NCBI RefSeq assembly: GCF_014203095.1
Contig: NZ_JACHIG010000008.1
Location: 248,001-312,000, forward strand
DNA from: Prosthecobacter vanneervenii
GTDB taxonomy: Bacteria; Verrucomicrobiota; Verrucomicrobiia; Verrucomicrobiales; Verrucomicrobiaceae
Length of the DNA stretch: 64,000 nt
Direction: 5' to 3'
Positions 45,174-53,162 of this stretch are shown here, piece after piece. The notes beneath the pieces are model-generated. The model was not told the DNA's origin. It searched no databases and saw nothing but the letters and a program-made list of their open reading frames with translations. The stretch's first letter is position 1, and each line of letters starts with the position of its first letter. The position numbers and the translations under genes are program-made.

Positions 45174-46609
45174 TCCCGGCTGCCGCAGAGCAGATGCTCA
45201 GGCACACGCTCCAGCCGCTGCACGTAGTCCAGGTTTTCGCGCTCACGGATGATCTCCACCCGCCCGTCCAGCCCGATCATCACCACCGCCGGCCGGTAGG
45301 TGATGAATTGCATGCTTTGCGTGAAATTGTACGCACCCACCGGATGCATCACCAGATGATCGCCCGTGGTCATCGCCGGCAGAGAGACCTGCTCACGGAT
45401 CACGTCGATGTTCATGCAAAGGCAGCCGTAGAGCTTCACCGGATGCTGCGCGCTCTCACGCAGCGCCTTCGCAGGCTTCACATTAAAACGGTACCAGTTC
45501 CCGCTGTAGAGGATGTTGATCCCGGCATCAATCACATACGCGGAACCCGTGGACTCTGGCATGTAAGCCGGAGCCTTCGCCGCCTTTCCTGCCAGTGTGA
45601 TCGGCCCGGAGGCGCCCGTCTGCTTCACCGCCACGATGCTGGTGATGAGATACCCCGCCTCATCGACGAGCGCACGTCCGCTCTCCAGGTACAGGCGCGG
45701 GCGGCGATCCCTCGGCAGGGTGTTCAGCGCACCCGCAATGGCCTCCGCATATTTTTCGATCGGCGGCACCACCTGCTCCGCAGGCTGGTAGGAGTAATGC
45801 AGCGTGCTGAGAGACGGGAAACCGCCGCCAAGATTCAGATACTTCAGCGCCCACCCATAGCTCTCACGGCAGCGCTCCATCAGCGTGATCAGCTTCTCAG
45901 CCGCCACTTTGTACGCATTCGGCTCCAGGATGTAGGTGCCGATGTGCGTGTGCAGCCCCTGCAAATTCAGCCGCCCCCTGCTTTCAGCGATCCGGCGGAT
46001 CGCCCGCCATGCCTCGCCATTCTCCACGCCAAAACCAAACTTGCTCCACACCGGCTGAATGCCAGCGTCCAGCCAGCAGCGGATCGCGATGTCGATGCTC
46101 CTTCCCTGCTCCTTCGCAATCGTGTCCAGCAGCAGCAGCTCGTCCCAGTTGTCCACCTGGATCATCGCGCCTTCGCTCGCCGCCAGCTCCAGCCCCGCAC
46201 GCGTCTTGTGCGGTCCGTTGAAGATGATGTCACGTCCGGCAATGCCGTTGCGCCTTGCCTTTTCATACTCAAACTCGCTCACCACCTCGGCGATCGAGCC
46301 CTCGCTGTGAAACACACGGCAGATCGCGTTGAGGTAGTTGGTCTTGTAGCTCCACGCAAAGCGCGTGTTCGGATAGCGGCTCTCAAAGGCCTCACGGGCC
46401 CGCTGGATTTTTTCGCGCAGCGTGCGCTCGGAGAAGACAAACAGCGGCGAGCCAAAGCGTGCCGCCAGGTCCGCCACCGGCACGCCGTCGATGCGTTCGC
46501 AGATGTTGCTGTTCAGGCCGTGCGCATGGCGGTTGCGGTTGGCGGCGCTGTTCTGGCCGCTGAGATGCCGGGTGATGGTCGGCGGGGAATAAGGAAGAAG
46601 CGTTTGCAT
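45170..46609 (-). CDS. PLP-dependent decarboxylase of the DAP/ornithine decarboxylase fold
   Basis: A 479-residue fold-III PLP enzyme related to diaminopimelate and carboxynorspermidine decarboxylases. PLP-Lys is in FAWSYKTNY. THIGTYI and LNLGGGFP bind the phosphate. LESGRALV replaces the usual EPGR, and CLCMNIDVI replaces the CESxD substrate loop. The C-terminal GAYNFTQSMQF and YRPAVVMI are typical. Altered substrate-loop residues mean it need not be LysA; a decarboxylated or modified amino acid for the cluster product is likely. The first about 35 residues are an unconserved polar extension. Confidence 0.8.
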   Translation of the reverse strand: MQTLLPYSPPTITRHLSGQNSAANRNRHAHGLNSNICERIDGVPVADLAARFGSPLFVFSERTLREKIQRAREAFESRYPNTRFAWSYKTNYLNAICRVFHSEGSIAEVVSEFEYEKARRNGIAGRDIIFNGPHKTRAGLELAASEGAMIQVDNWDELLLLDTIAKEQGRSIDIAIRCWLDAGIQPVWSKFGFGVENGEAWRAIRRIAESRGRLNLQGLHTHIGTYILEPNAYKVAAEKLITLMERCRESYGWALKYLNLGGGFPSLSTLHYSYQPAEQVVPPIEKYAEAIAGALNTLPRDRRPRLYLESGRALVDEAGYLITSIVAVKQTGASGPITLAGKAAKAPAYMPESTGSAYVIDAGINILYSGNWYRFNVKPAKALRESAQHPVKLYGCLCMNIDVIREQVSLPAMTTGDHLVMHPVGAYNFTQSMQFITYRPAVVMIGLDGRVEIIRERENLDYVQRLERVPEHLLCGSRE

Positions 46610-46638
46610 GGGAGGGTGCCGTAAAGGGTTGGAAAAAA

Positions 46639-47742
46639 TCAGAGGCTGCGGGATGCGGCGGGATGCTGAATGATCTCGCGCGGCTGGCGGAAGAACTGAC
46701 CGCTCGTGGTCAGCGCAGCCAGATCACGAATGTCGCCGGTCATGTCGATCGCATGACGGATGAAGAACTTGCCAGGAACCGCGTGGCGCAGAGGTTCGCG
46801 CGGCTGCCAGCCCAGCGCCAGCTCCAGTGCGGCGGCAGGCAGGTTGCAGTTCAGCGTGGAGGGAAAGTCGCACCACGCTGGAAACCGTGGATTGATCTCG
46901 ATCAGGCAGTACTCGCCCTTGGCGCCTTCCTCTTTGACAAACTCCAGTTCAAACGGGCCGTTCCACCGCAGCTCAGCGATCAGCGACTGCGCGATCGCGT
47001 CCAGTTGTGGATCACGAACCACCATTCCTCCAAAACCCTTGCCGCTCGCGGTGCGCAGCATCTTGCGAATCGAGCACGAGCCGAGAATCCGGCCTGAACC
47101 ATCTCCCAACCCAATGACGTTGTACTCCTCTCCCTGCACATTTTCCTGCACCAGCACCGGCGCGCCCCACTGTTCCATCATATGCCAGTAGGCAGCCTCG
47201 CGTGCGGCAGGAGTCACAGCATGCCTGGCTTCATAAAAGCGGCCTTTCACAAACACATTGCCGCCCAGCGATGCCGCCGCCTGGTGCAGCGAGCTTATAT
47301 CCGTCACCGCCACCGTTCTCGGTGTGCGGCAGTGCGTGCGCTCGCACAGCTCGGCCAGCTTGGATTTGTCTCGGCACTTGAAACTCGCCGCCGTTGGCAG
47401 GCAGGCATGGATGCCGCGCTCGCGCAGCTTCTCAGGCGCATCCACCAGCGGAGCCATTTCAGCATCCAGGCAGGGGATCAGCACATCAAAGCGCTCCACT
47501 TCGCGGATTGCGTCCAGCCTCTGCCAGAAGGCCTCCACACCCGCGCCGGGATAGGACATGGTAAAGGCCGCATCCGGCGCGTCCTCATCGCTGAACAGCC
47601 CGCTTTCCAGCGAGTCGTAAACAAGGCCGATGATGCGCAGCTCAGGATAAACACGGCGCAGGCTGCGGATCACAGCAGAACCCGGCTGGGGATTTTCACC
47701 GCGATGAAGCCCGGTGACGGCGATGACAGGAGATGCATTCAT
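46639..47742 (-). CDS. ATP-grasp ligase
   Basis: A 367-residue ATP-grasp enzyme resembling the carbamoyl-phosphate-synthase large-chain type: VLIPCLDAEMAPL, CRDKSKLAEL, NVFVKGRFYEA (ATP lysine), APVLVQENVQGEEYNVIGLGD, GPFELEFVKEE and CLIEINPRFPAWCDF (metal-binding Glu/Asn). Such enzymes form amide or peptide bonds by acyl phosphate. Together with a PqqD-like protein and a PLP decarboxylase this points to peptide or amino-acid conjugate synthesis. It lies 29 bp from the decarboxylase and 36 bp from the PqqD gene. Confidence 0.8.
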   Translation of the reverse strand: MNASPVIAVTGLHRGENPQPGSAVIRSLRRVYPELRIIGLVYDSLESGLFSDEDAPDAAFTMSYPGAGVEAFWQRLDAIREVERFDVLIPCLDAEMAPLVDAPEKLRERGIHACLPTAASFKCRDKSKLAELCERTHCRTPRTVAVTDISSLHQAAASLGGNVFVKGRFYEARHAVTPAAREAAYWHMMEQWGAPVLVQENVQGEEYNVIGLGDGSGRILGSCSIRKMLRTASGKGFGGMVVRDPQLDAIAQSLIAELRWNGPFELEFVKEEGAKGEYCLIEINPRFPAWCDFPSTLNCNLPAAALELALGWQPREPLRHAVPGKFFIRHAIDMTGDIRDLAALTTSGQFFRQPREIIQHPAASRSL

Positions 47743-47778
47743 GGGAGGATGAATTTCAGGGTTAAAAAAGAGGGCGGA

Positions 47779-48132
47779 TCAGTTCGACTCAGGGGTCAGT
47801 CCCAGGTGGACCAGCTCTGCCAGGAAGGACTCCAGGTCCCGCTCCGCCGTGCTGCGGCTCACCTCAAAGCGTGAGGTCAGGCGGTCCAGTATCTGCAGCC
47901 GCGTCATGCCATCGCCCAGTGCCTGCATCACCACCAGCGCCGTCGGGCTGGCTGTGAAAAACTCGCCGCTCATCGCATCAAAGCCAAAGCCATCCGCCTG
48001 CCAGGTCACGGTTTGGAAGTCAAAGGTGTCCACTGCCGGGCGGGCGGCGGTAGCTGGTACCCTGAAGGGAGATGGCTCCAGCTGCTGCTGGCTGATGGGA
48101 CGGTTCAGGGTGGAAAGGGGCGCGAGTTTCAT
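47779..48132 (-). CDS. PqqD/RRE-like peptide-binding protein
   Basis: A 117-residue protein. The second half (about 45-115) has the PqqD winged-helix pattern: a beta segment with SGEFFTASPTALVVMQALGDG, then MTRLQILDRLTSRFEVSRST and DLESFLAELVHLGL. PqqD-like RRE domains bind leader peptides or amino-acid substrates for modifying enzymes. The first 40 residues are Pro/Gln-rich and probably disordered. The ATG at 48132 is chosen; a GTG at 48153 would add seven residues. No other PQQ genes are present, so PQQ synthesis is not implied. Confidence 0.72.
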   Translation of the reverse strand: MKLAPLSTLNRPISQQQLEPSPFRVPATAARPAVDTFDFQTVTWQADGFGFDAMSGEFFTASPTALVVMQALGDGMTRLQILDRLTSRFEVSRSTAERDLESFLAELVHLGLTPESN

Positions 48133-48221
48133 GGCGGTGGTTGATTGCTTCACACCACATAGAAACCCGGCAGGTTAACCCTACCCCCGCAGCCAAGATG
48201 AATACGCGTTTATTTTTGCTT

Positions 48222-48593
48222 TCAGCGGTCCGGCAGGCGGCGCTCCGTAGGCGGGGCATCACTGGCGTTCAGCGCAGTCAGCTGATGAAGAATCAGCGTT
48301 TTGTTTGCCTGCTGCATCTGGCCATTCCAGAAGTTGTCCGGATCCATCGGGCCATTCCACGCCCTCCTCACCTCTGGCATGCCCTCGATGGTAGTTTCCT
48401 GCCGGACATCTTCCAGCATCCGCCTTCTTTGTTCTTGGAGCATGGGTTTCCAGGTCTGGTCTGCGGCTGCGGATTCCTGCTTTTCTTGATGCGCACTATA
48501 ATAGCGCACGCTCACCCACCAGGTCGTCGCGGGCACCGCTAGGGCGGCGATTAACATCACCCCCCTGGTTAATTTTGAGGATGTCGTTTTCAT
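48222..48593 (-). CDS. Small membrane-anchored protein at the head of the UT/PqqD cluster
   Basis: A 123-residue protein without recognisable family. One N-terminal transmembrane helix (about 10-30, VMLIAALAVPATTWWVSV) precedes a polar, helical, Gln/Arg/Met-rich periplasmic part that ends NASDAPPTERRLPDR. It is the first gene of the minus-strand cluster, 89 bp upstream of the PqqD-like start. It may be a structural or assembly partner; a substrate role is speculative. Confidence 0.6.
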   Translation of the reverse strand: MKTTSSKLTRGVMLIAALAVPATTWWVSVRYYSAHQEKQESAAADQTWKPMLQEQRRRMLEDVRQETTIEGMPEVRRAWNGPMDPDNFWNGQMQQANKTLILHQLTALNASDAPPTERRLPDR

Positions 48594-48648
48594 GAGGAAA
48601 ACGAATTCATTTTCCTGTGTCCCGCAAGCCTCTCGTTTGGAAGCGCAG

Positions 48649-48677
48649 TTGACGCCCCGCTGCCTAGGGCGTAGCCA
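48649..48677 (+). promoter_or_regulatory. Weak promoter candidate for the APC permease
   Basis: TTGACG and TAGCCA lie 17 bp apart and end 8 bp before the permease ATG. The -35 box is good, the -10 poor (only the leading TA matches). If real, the transcript would be leaderless or nearly so. Confidence 0.25.
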
Positions 48678-48685
48678 TCGCCCCC

Positions 48686-49993
48686 ATGAGCACCACTCGC
48701 ACTCAGGGGATTTCGCTGATCACAGCCACGGCGGTGGTGGTGGCAAACATGATCGGCACCGGCGTCTTTACGTCTTTGGGCTTTCAGGTGGGTTCGCTGC
48801 CCTCCGGCTTTGTGCTCCTCATGCTCTGGGTCGTCGGCGGCGTCTGCGCCTTCTGCGGTGCAGTTTGCTATGGCGAACTGGCTGCCGCACTGCCACGCTC
48901 GGGTGGCGAGTACCATTTCCTCTCCAAGATTTTTCACCCCTCTGTTGGCTTCCTTTCCGGCTGGCTCTCGGTCACCGTGGGCTTTGCCGCTCCCATCGCA
49001 CTGGCCGCCATGGCCTTCGGCAAATACTTCTCCGGCATCTTTCCCACGGCACCTGCCACCACCTGGTCCCTCGTCATGGTGTGGCTCGTCACGCTGATTC
49101 ACGTTTCCGGCATCCACACCGCAGCCCGGTTTCAAAACGCCGCCACCTGGCTCAAGGTGGCGCTCATCCTCGTCTTCATAGGTGCAGGCTTCTGGTTTGG
49201 CAAAGCCCAGCCCGTGCAGTTCCTCCCGGTCAAAGGAGACCTTTCCCTGCTCGGCAGCACGCCCTTCGCCGTCAGCCTTGTTTACGTCATGTATGCCTAC
49301 GCCGGCTGGAATGCCGCCACCTACATCGTCGGAGACATCCGTGACCCGCAGAAAAACGTCCCCCTCGCCATCGCCTTGGGAACGTTGCTCGTCGCAGGGC
49401 TCTACATCGCCCTCAATGCCGTCTTCCTCCATGTGGCCCCCATGGCCGAGCTCAATGGCAAGCTCGATGTCGGCCACATCGCCGCCGACCACATCTTTGG
49501 CACCACAGGCGGTAAAATCATGTCCGGCCTCATCTGCCTCGGTCTCGTTTCCAGCATCAGCGCCATGACCTGGGTCGGCCCGCGTGTCATGAAGACCATG
49601 GGCCAGGACCTCCGCATCCTCTCCCCGCTCGCTGCCAGTGACGAGCGCGGGGTGCCCGTCGCCGGTTTGTTTGTCCAGCTTGCCATCGTCATCACCCTTC
49701 TTCTCACCGCCAGCTTTGAGACCGTCCTCACCTGCGTGCAGTTCAGCATTCAGCTCGGTTCCTTCGCCACCGTCGTCGGCCTCATCGTCCTGCGCATCAA
49801 GCAGCCCGACCTGCCCCGCCCCTACCGCTGCTGGGGCTATCCTGTCACTCCCATCCTCTTTCTCGGCATCAGTCTCTGGATGATGATCTTCGTCGCCAAA
49901 AAACATCCGGATGAAACCCTTGCCGGAATGGCGTTGATTTTGCTCGGTTGGATCATTTATTTCCTCTCACCGCGTAGTCCACGCACTCCATGA
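48686..49993 (+). CDS. APC-superfamily amino acid permease
   Basis: A 435-residue membrane protein with about 12 hydrophobic segments. The first helix contains VVVANMIGTGVFTSLG, the substrate-binding GTG turn of the APC fold, and YGELAAALPRSGGEYHFL follows in TM2-3. VYVMYAYAGWNAATYIVGDIRDPQKNVPLAI is the typical TM6-7 region. It is most like LAT/AdiC-type amino acid exchangers; the substrate is unknown. It diverges from the UT/PqqD cluster across 92 bp, so it might supply or exchange an amino acid for it. It overlaps the next gene by ATGA. Confidence 0.88.
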   Translation: MSTTRTQGISLITATAVVVANMIGTGVFTSLGFQVGSLPSGFVLLMLWVVGGVCAFCGAVCYGELAAALPRSGGEYHFLSKIFHPSVGFLSGWLSVTVGFAAPIALAAMAFGKYFSGIFPTAPATTWSLVMVWLVTLIHVSGIHTAARFQNAATWLKVALILVFIGAGFWFGKAQPVQFLPVKGDLSLLGSTPFAVSLVYVMYAYAGWNAATYIVGDIRDPQKNVPLAIALGTLLVAGLYIALNAVFLHVAPMAELNGKLDVGHIAADHIFGTTGGKIMSGLICLGLVSSISAMTWVGPRVMKTMGQDLRILSPLAASDERGVPVAGLFVQLAIVITLLLTASFETVLTCVQFSIQLGSFATVVGLIVLRIKQPDLPRPYRCWGYPVTPILFLGISLWMMIFVAKKHPDETLAGMALILLGWIIYFLSPRSPRTP

Positions 49994-51213
49994 AAAAGCT
50001 GCTCGCCCTGCTGGTTGCCCTGGCTCAAACTGCCACGGCTGTGACTCCCACCCCCAACGAGCAGGCGCGCTTCCTCGCCGGCCTGCCCCAGGAAGGCTCC
50101 TCACTGGCCGAATTTGCCAGGCGCGGCGAGTTCAACTCCCACGCCAAAGAACTCGACGCCACCTGGGCAGATGCCGAAGAGCGCCAGTTCAGCAAAATCC
50201 GCGAATGGGCGCCCATGGGCCTGCCTGAAGCTGTCCACGACACCGCCCCTCTGCTCTACGTTTTCAGCGGCCCGGACTTCCTCCACGCCCATACCTTCTT
50301 TCCCAACGCCTCAACCTACGTGCTCGCCGCTGTGGAGCCCGTGGGCCAACTCCCTGACGTGACCCAGCTCAGCCCCGGGGAACTCGGCTCCTCCCTGCGC
50401 AATCTCCGCACCACTCTCAATGCCTCCCTCAGCTTCAGCTTCTTCATCACCGCAGACATGAAGAAGGACCTGCAGGCCACCAAGCTCACCGGCACCCTGC
50501 CCGTCCTCTACGTCTTCCTCGCACGCTGCGGCTGCCACATTCAAAACGTGGAAAAAATCTGGCTCAATGCCGAGGGCAAGGTCCTCACGGACAAGGAAAC
50601 CAAAACCTCCGGCGCACGCATCACCTTCCTAGGCCCAACTGGGAAACATCAGACGCTCTATTACTTCTCCACCAACATCGCCGACTGGGCTCTCAAGCAG
50701 GATGCCTCCTTCCTCCGCTTCTGCGATGGCCTTGGCACCATGAACGGCTTCACCAAGTCCGCCTCCTACCTCATGCACATGAGCGACTTCCACGCCATTC
50801 GCGACTACCTCCTGCACCACTGCCACACCATCACACAGGACGACTCCGGCATCATGTGGAAGGACTTCCCCCGCGACTCCTGGGATGTGAAAGCCTACGG
50901 CTGGTACCCTGGCCCCATCGCTCTCTTCAAGCAGCACTTCCAGACCGACCTCGACGAATATTTCCGCAAGAACGAAGTCCCCGCTCTTCCCTTCGGCATC
51001 GGCTACCAGTGGCGGCCCAAAAGCAGCACTCTGATCTACGGGGTTTCAAAAATGATGGTCCGCAAAGCCATTCCGGTCGATGACGACAAACCCGTCGCCG
51101 CTCAGCCAGTGCCCCCCCAGCCTGCCGTCACTCCACCCGTCATCACACCAGCTCCGCAGCCAGCCGCCGTTCCAAAAGCTCTTCCTGTTCTTCCCAACGC
51201 GCCTCGGCAATGA
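49990..51213 (+). CDS. Secreted hypothetical protein, co-translated with the permease
   Basis: I do not recognise the family. The 407-residue product has a signal peptide (MKKLLALLVALAQTATA) and a globular region with YVFSGPDFLHAHTFFPNASTYVL and repeated aromatic motifs. A C-terminal Pro/Ala/Val/Gln tail (about 360-407) may lie in the cell wall. The ATG overlaps the permease stop. The middle contains a C-G-C pair (FLARCGCHI) and a KWxxF-like region but no known active site. Confidence 0.65.
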   Translation: MKKLLALLVALAQTATAVTPTPNEQARFLAGLPQEGSSLAEFARRGEFNSHAKELDATWADAEERQFSKIREWAPMGLPEAVHDTAPLLYVFSGPDFLHAHTFFPNASTYVLAAVEPVGQLPDVTQLSPGELGSSLRNLRTTLNASLSFSFFITADMKKDLQATKLTGTLPVLYVFLARCGCHIQNVEKIWLNAEGKVLTDKETKTSGARITFLGPTGKHQTLYYFSTNIADWALKQDASFLRFCDGLGTMNGFTKSASYLMHMSDFHAIRDYLLHHCHTITQDDSGIMWKDFPRDSWDVKAYGWYPGPIALFKQHFQTDLDEYFRKNEVPALPFGIGYQWRPKSSTLIYGVSKMMVRKAIPVDDDKPVAAQPVPPQPAVTPPVITPAPQPAAVPKALPVLPNAPRQ

Positions 51214-51216
51214 AAT

Positions 51217-52212
51217 TCACGGCCCCTTGGAAAACAGCAGCCTCAGCATCTCCGCGTCATTTGGCTTCGAATCCTTCGCCAGCCTCACGATGATCAGATT
51301 CCTTGATGGCACGATGTAAAGCCGCTGCCCGTAGGAGCCGATGCACGCGATGAGATCCGCCGGCGCTGCGCGGCACAGGCACGCATTGCGCCACGACTGC
51401 TGGTGCCACTTTTTATCCAGCATCGACTCCGCATCCACCTCGTGGCCGGACTTGGTGCCCGCCGCACGGTTGTTCCAGAAACCGAAGGCAAACGCCGCAT
51501 TCGCGCTGCTGCCCTGCAGTTTCATGAGCACCTCCTCATGCTTCAGCATCCACGTGCCCAGCTCAGACCACTGGCGCGCCGTCTGCATGAATCCGGCTGC
51601 CAGCAGCGGCGCCCCATGCTGGTCAGGCAGGTAGCGCTGCGATCCCAGCCCCAGCGGTGCCAGCACCTTGCGCTCCAGGTAGCGGATCGGCGTCTGCTTC
51701 TTTTCCAGCTTGCGCGCCAGCAGCTCATGAAACACCTGCAGCGCCGCAGGCCCGTAGATGAAGGACTTCCCCGGCACCGCCACCGCCCCGGCCTTCAGCG
51801 CCGCCGTGGTGCGGTCTGGAAAGCTGTTCTCATGCAGGCCAAACATCGGCTCCAGCCCATGGCTGAAATCCAGCAGCTGACGCACCGTGATCTTGCTCTT
51901 GCGCGCATCCCCCTGCCATTCGGTGATGGTGTCTGACACGCGCTCGTCAAAGCTGAAGAGCCCCTCCTTCTCCGCCGCAAAGGCCGTCAGTCCCCAGAAA
52001 GCCTTTGTGCCACTGTAGATCCGGTGCGGCTCTTTTTTCGCATGCCCGTTCGCATACGACTCGTGCACGATCTTCCCGTTTTGCTTGATCAGCAGCGCGT
52101 GTCCGCCATGCGCGGTGGAATACGCAGCCGCAGCCTCGATCCCCTGCGCTGTGAGCGGCTCCACCGCAGGCGCGGCCGTGAAAAAATGCAGAAATGCCAG
52201 CAGCGGCTTCAT
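51217..52212 (-). CDS. Serine hydrolase of the beta-lactamase fold (second)
   Basis: A 331-residue protein with a short hydrophobic leader (MKPLLAFLHFFTAAPAV) and the SxxK motif in IYSGTKAFWG, the Y-x-P/A motif in FIYGPAALQV, and no clear KTG box. It belongs to the COG1680-type esterase/peptidase group rather than to resistance enzymes. It is unrelated in detail to the serine hydrolase at 5.5-6.5 kb. It is convergent with the preceding gene (3 bp gap) and divergent from the response regulator. Confidence 0.8.
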   Translation of the reverse strand: MKPLLAFLHFFTAAPAVEPLTAQGIEAAAAYSTAHGGHALLIKQNGKIVHESYANGHAKKEPHRIYSGTKAFWGLTAFAAEKEGLFSFDERVSDTITEWQGDARKSKITVRQLLDFSHGLEPMFGLHENSFPDRTTAALKAGAVAVPGKSFIYGPAALQVFHELLARKLEKKQTPIRYLERKVLAPLGLGSQRYLPDQHGAPLLAAGFMQTARQWSELGTWMLKHEEVLMKLQGSSANAAFAFGFWNNRAAGTKSGHEVDAESMLDKKWHQQSWRNACLCRAAPADLIACIGSYGQRLYIVPSRNLIIVRLAKDSKPNDAEMLRLLFSKGP

Positions 52213-52373
52213 GCTGCAAACCTAGCCGAAAATTCACCGCTTTGCAGTTCCGAATGACGAAATAAACTCTCCATCATACCGCACAGCTCTGCTCGGTTTC
52301 TCCATCATTCCCCCTTACCACTCCCTCACCTCCCGGTGGACAATCGCCCATCTCACCGCATCATCTCCGCCGC

Positions 52374-53045
52374 ATGCGCATTCTCCTCGTCGAAGACCAG
52401 GCCAAGCTCCTCTCCTTTGCCAAAAAGGGGCTCGAGGAGCAGGGCATTCAGGTCGATGCCGTTAGCGATGGCGACGAGGCCTGGGAAATGGCCACCACCG
52501 TGCCGTACGACGCTCTCGTGCTCGACATCATGGTGCCCGGCCGCGACGGCCTCAGCATCCTGCGCGGCCTGCGGGACAAGCGCAACAACGTCCCCGTCAT
52601 CCTCCTCACCGCACGCTCCACCCTCCCCGAAAAAATCGAGGGACTTAATCTCGGAGCGGATGACTACATGACCAAGCCCTTCTTCGTCGAAGAGCTGGCC
52701 GCCCGCCTCCACACCGTCGTCCGCCGCAAGGCTGGAGACTCCAGCCACCTCATCCGTGTGGATGACCTCTGCATCAATCTTCTGGAGCGCAAGACCAGCC
52801 GAGCAGGCGTGGAGATCGAGCTCAGCACCCGCGAATTCGAGCTTCTGGAGCACCTCATGCGCAGTCCCGGCCGCGTCTTTGGCCGCATGCAGATCTACGA
52901 GCACGTCTGGGGCTACAACATGGACCCAGAGACCAATCTCGTGGAAGTTTACATCCAGCGCCTGCGCGCCAAGATCGACAAAGACCACGAAAAAAAACTC
53001 ATCCGCACCGTCCGCGGCGTCGGTTACGCCCTCGGTGGCGGCTGA
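52374..53045 (+). CDS. OmpR/PhoB-family response regulator
   Basis: A 223-residue transcription regulator. The receiver domain (1-118) has the acidic pocket LLVEDQ, phosphoacceptor Asp in LVLDIMVPG, Thr in LLTARS and Lys in YMTKPF. The winged-helix effector (125-223) has the usual STREFELLEHLMRSPGRVFGR and ETNLVEVYIQRLRAKID. No histidine kinase is next to it, so it is an orphan in this window. The sequence is closest in type to CopR/PcoR-like or QseB-like regulators, which cannot be resolved here. Confidence 0.92.
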   Translation: MRILLVEDQAKLLSFAKKGLEEQGIQVDAVSDGDEAWEMATTVPYDALVLDIMVPGRDGLSILRGLRDKRNNVPVILLTARSTLPEKIEGLNLGADDYMTKPFFVEELAARLHTVVRRKAGDSSHLIRVDDLCINLLERKTSRAGVEIELSTREFELLEHLMRSPGRVFGRMQIYEHVWGYNMDPETNLVEVYIQRLRAKIDKDHEKKLIRTVRGVGYALGGG

Positions 53046-53162
53046 CTCAGATCTAGTAATCGGGCCATTCCTGGCCCGTCTGATGTCGCCCCCGCTCGAA
53101 AATCTGACACCGCGCATCCCGGCATTGCATATCCCCGCCTTCCCGCTCTACCTTGATTTTCA

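Noticed and set aside
47779-48132. PQQ biosynthesis from the PqqD-like gene
   Set aside because: No pqqA, pqqB, pqqC or pqqE is nearby; RRE-type domains occur in many unrelated pathways.
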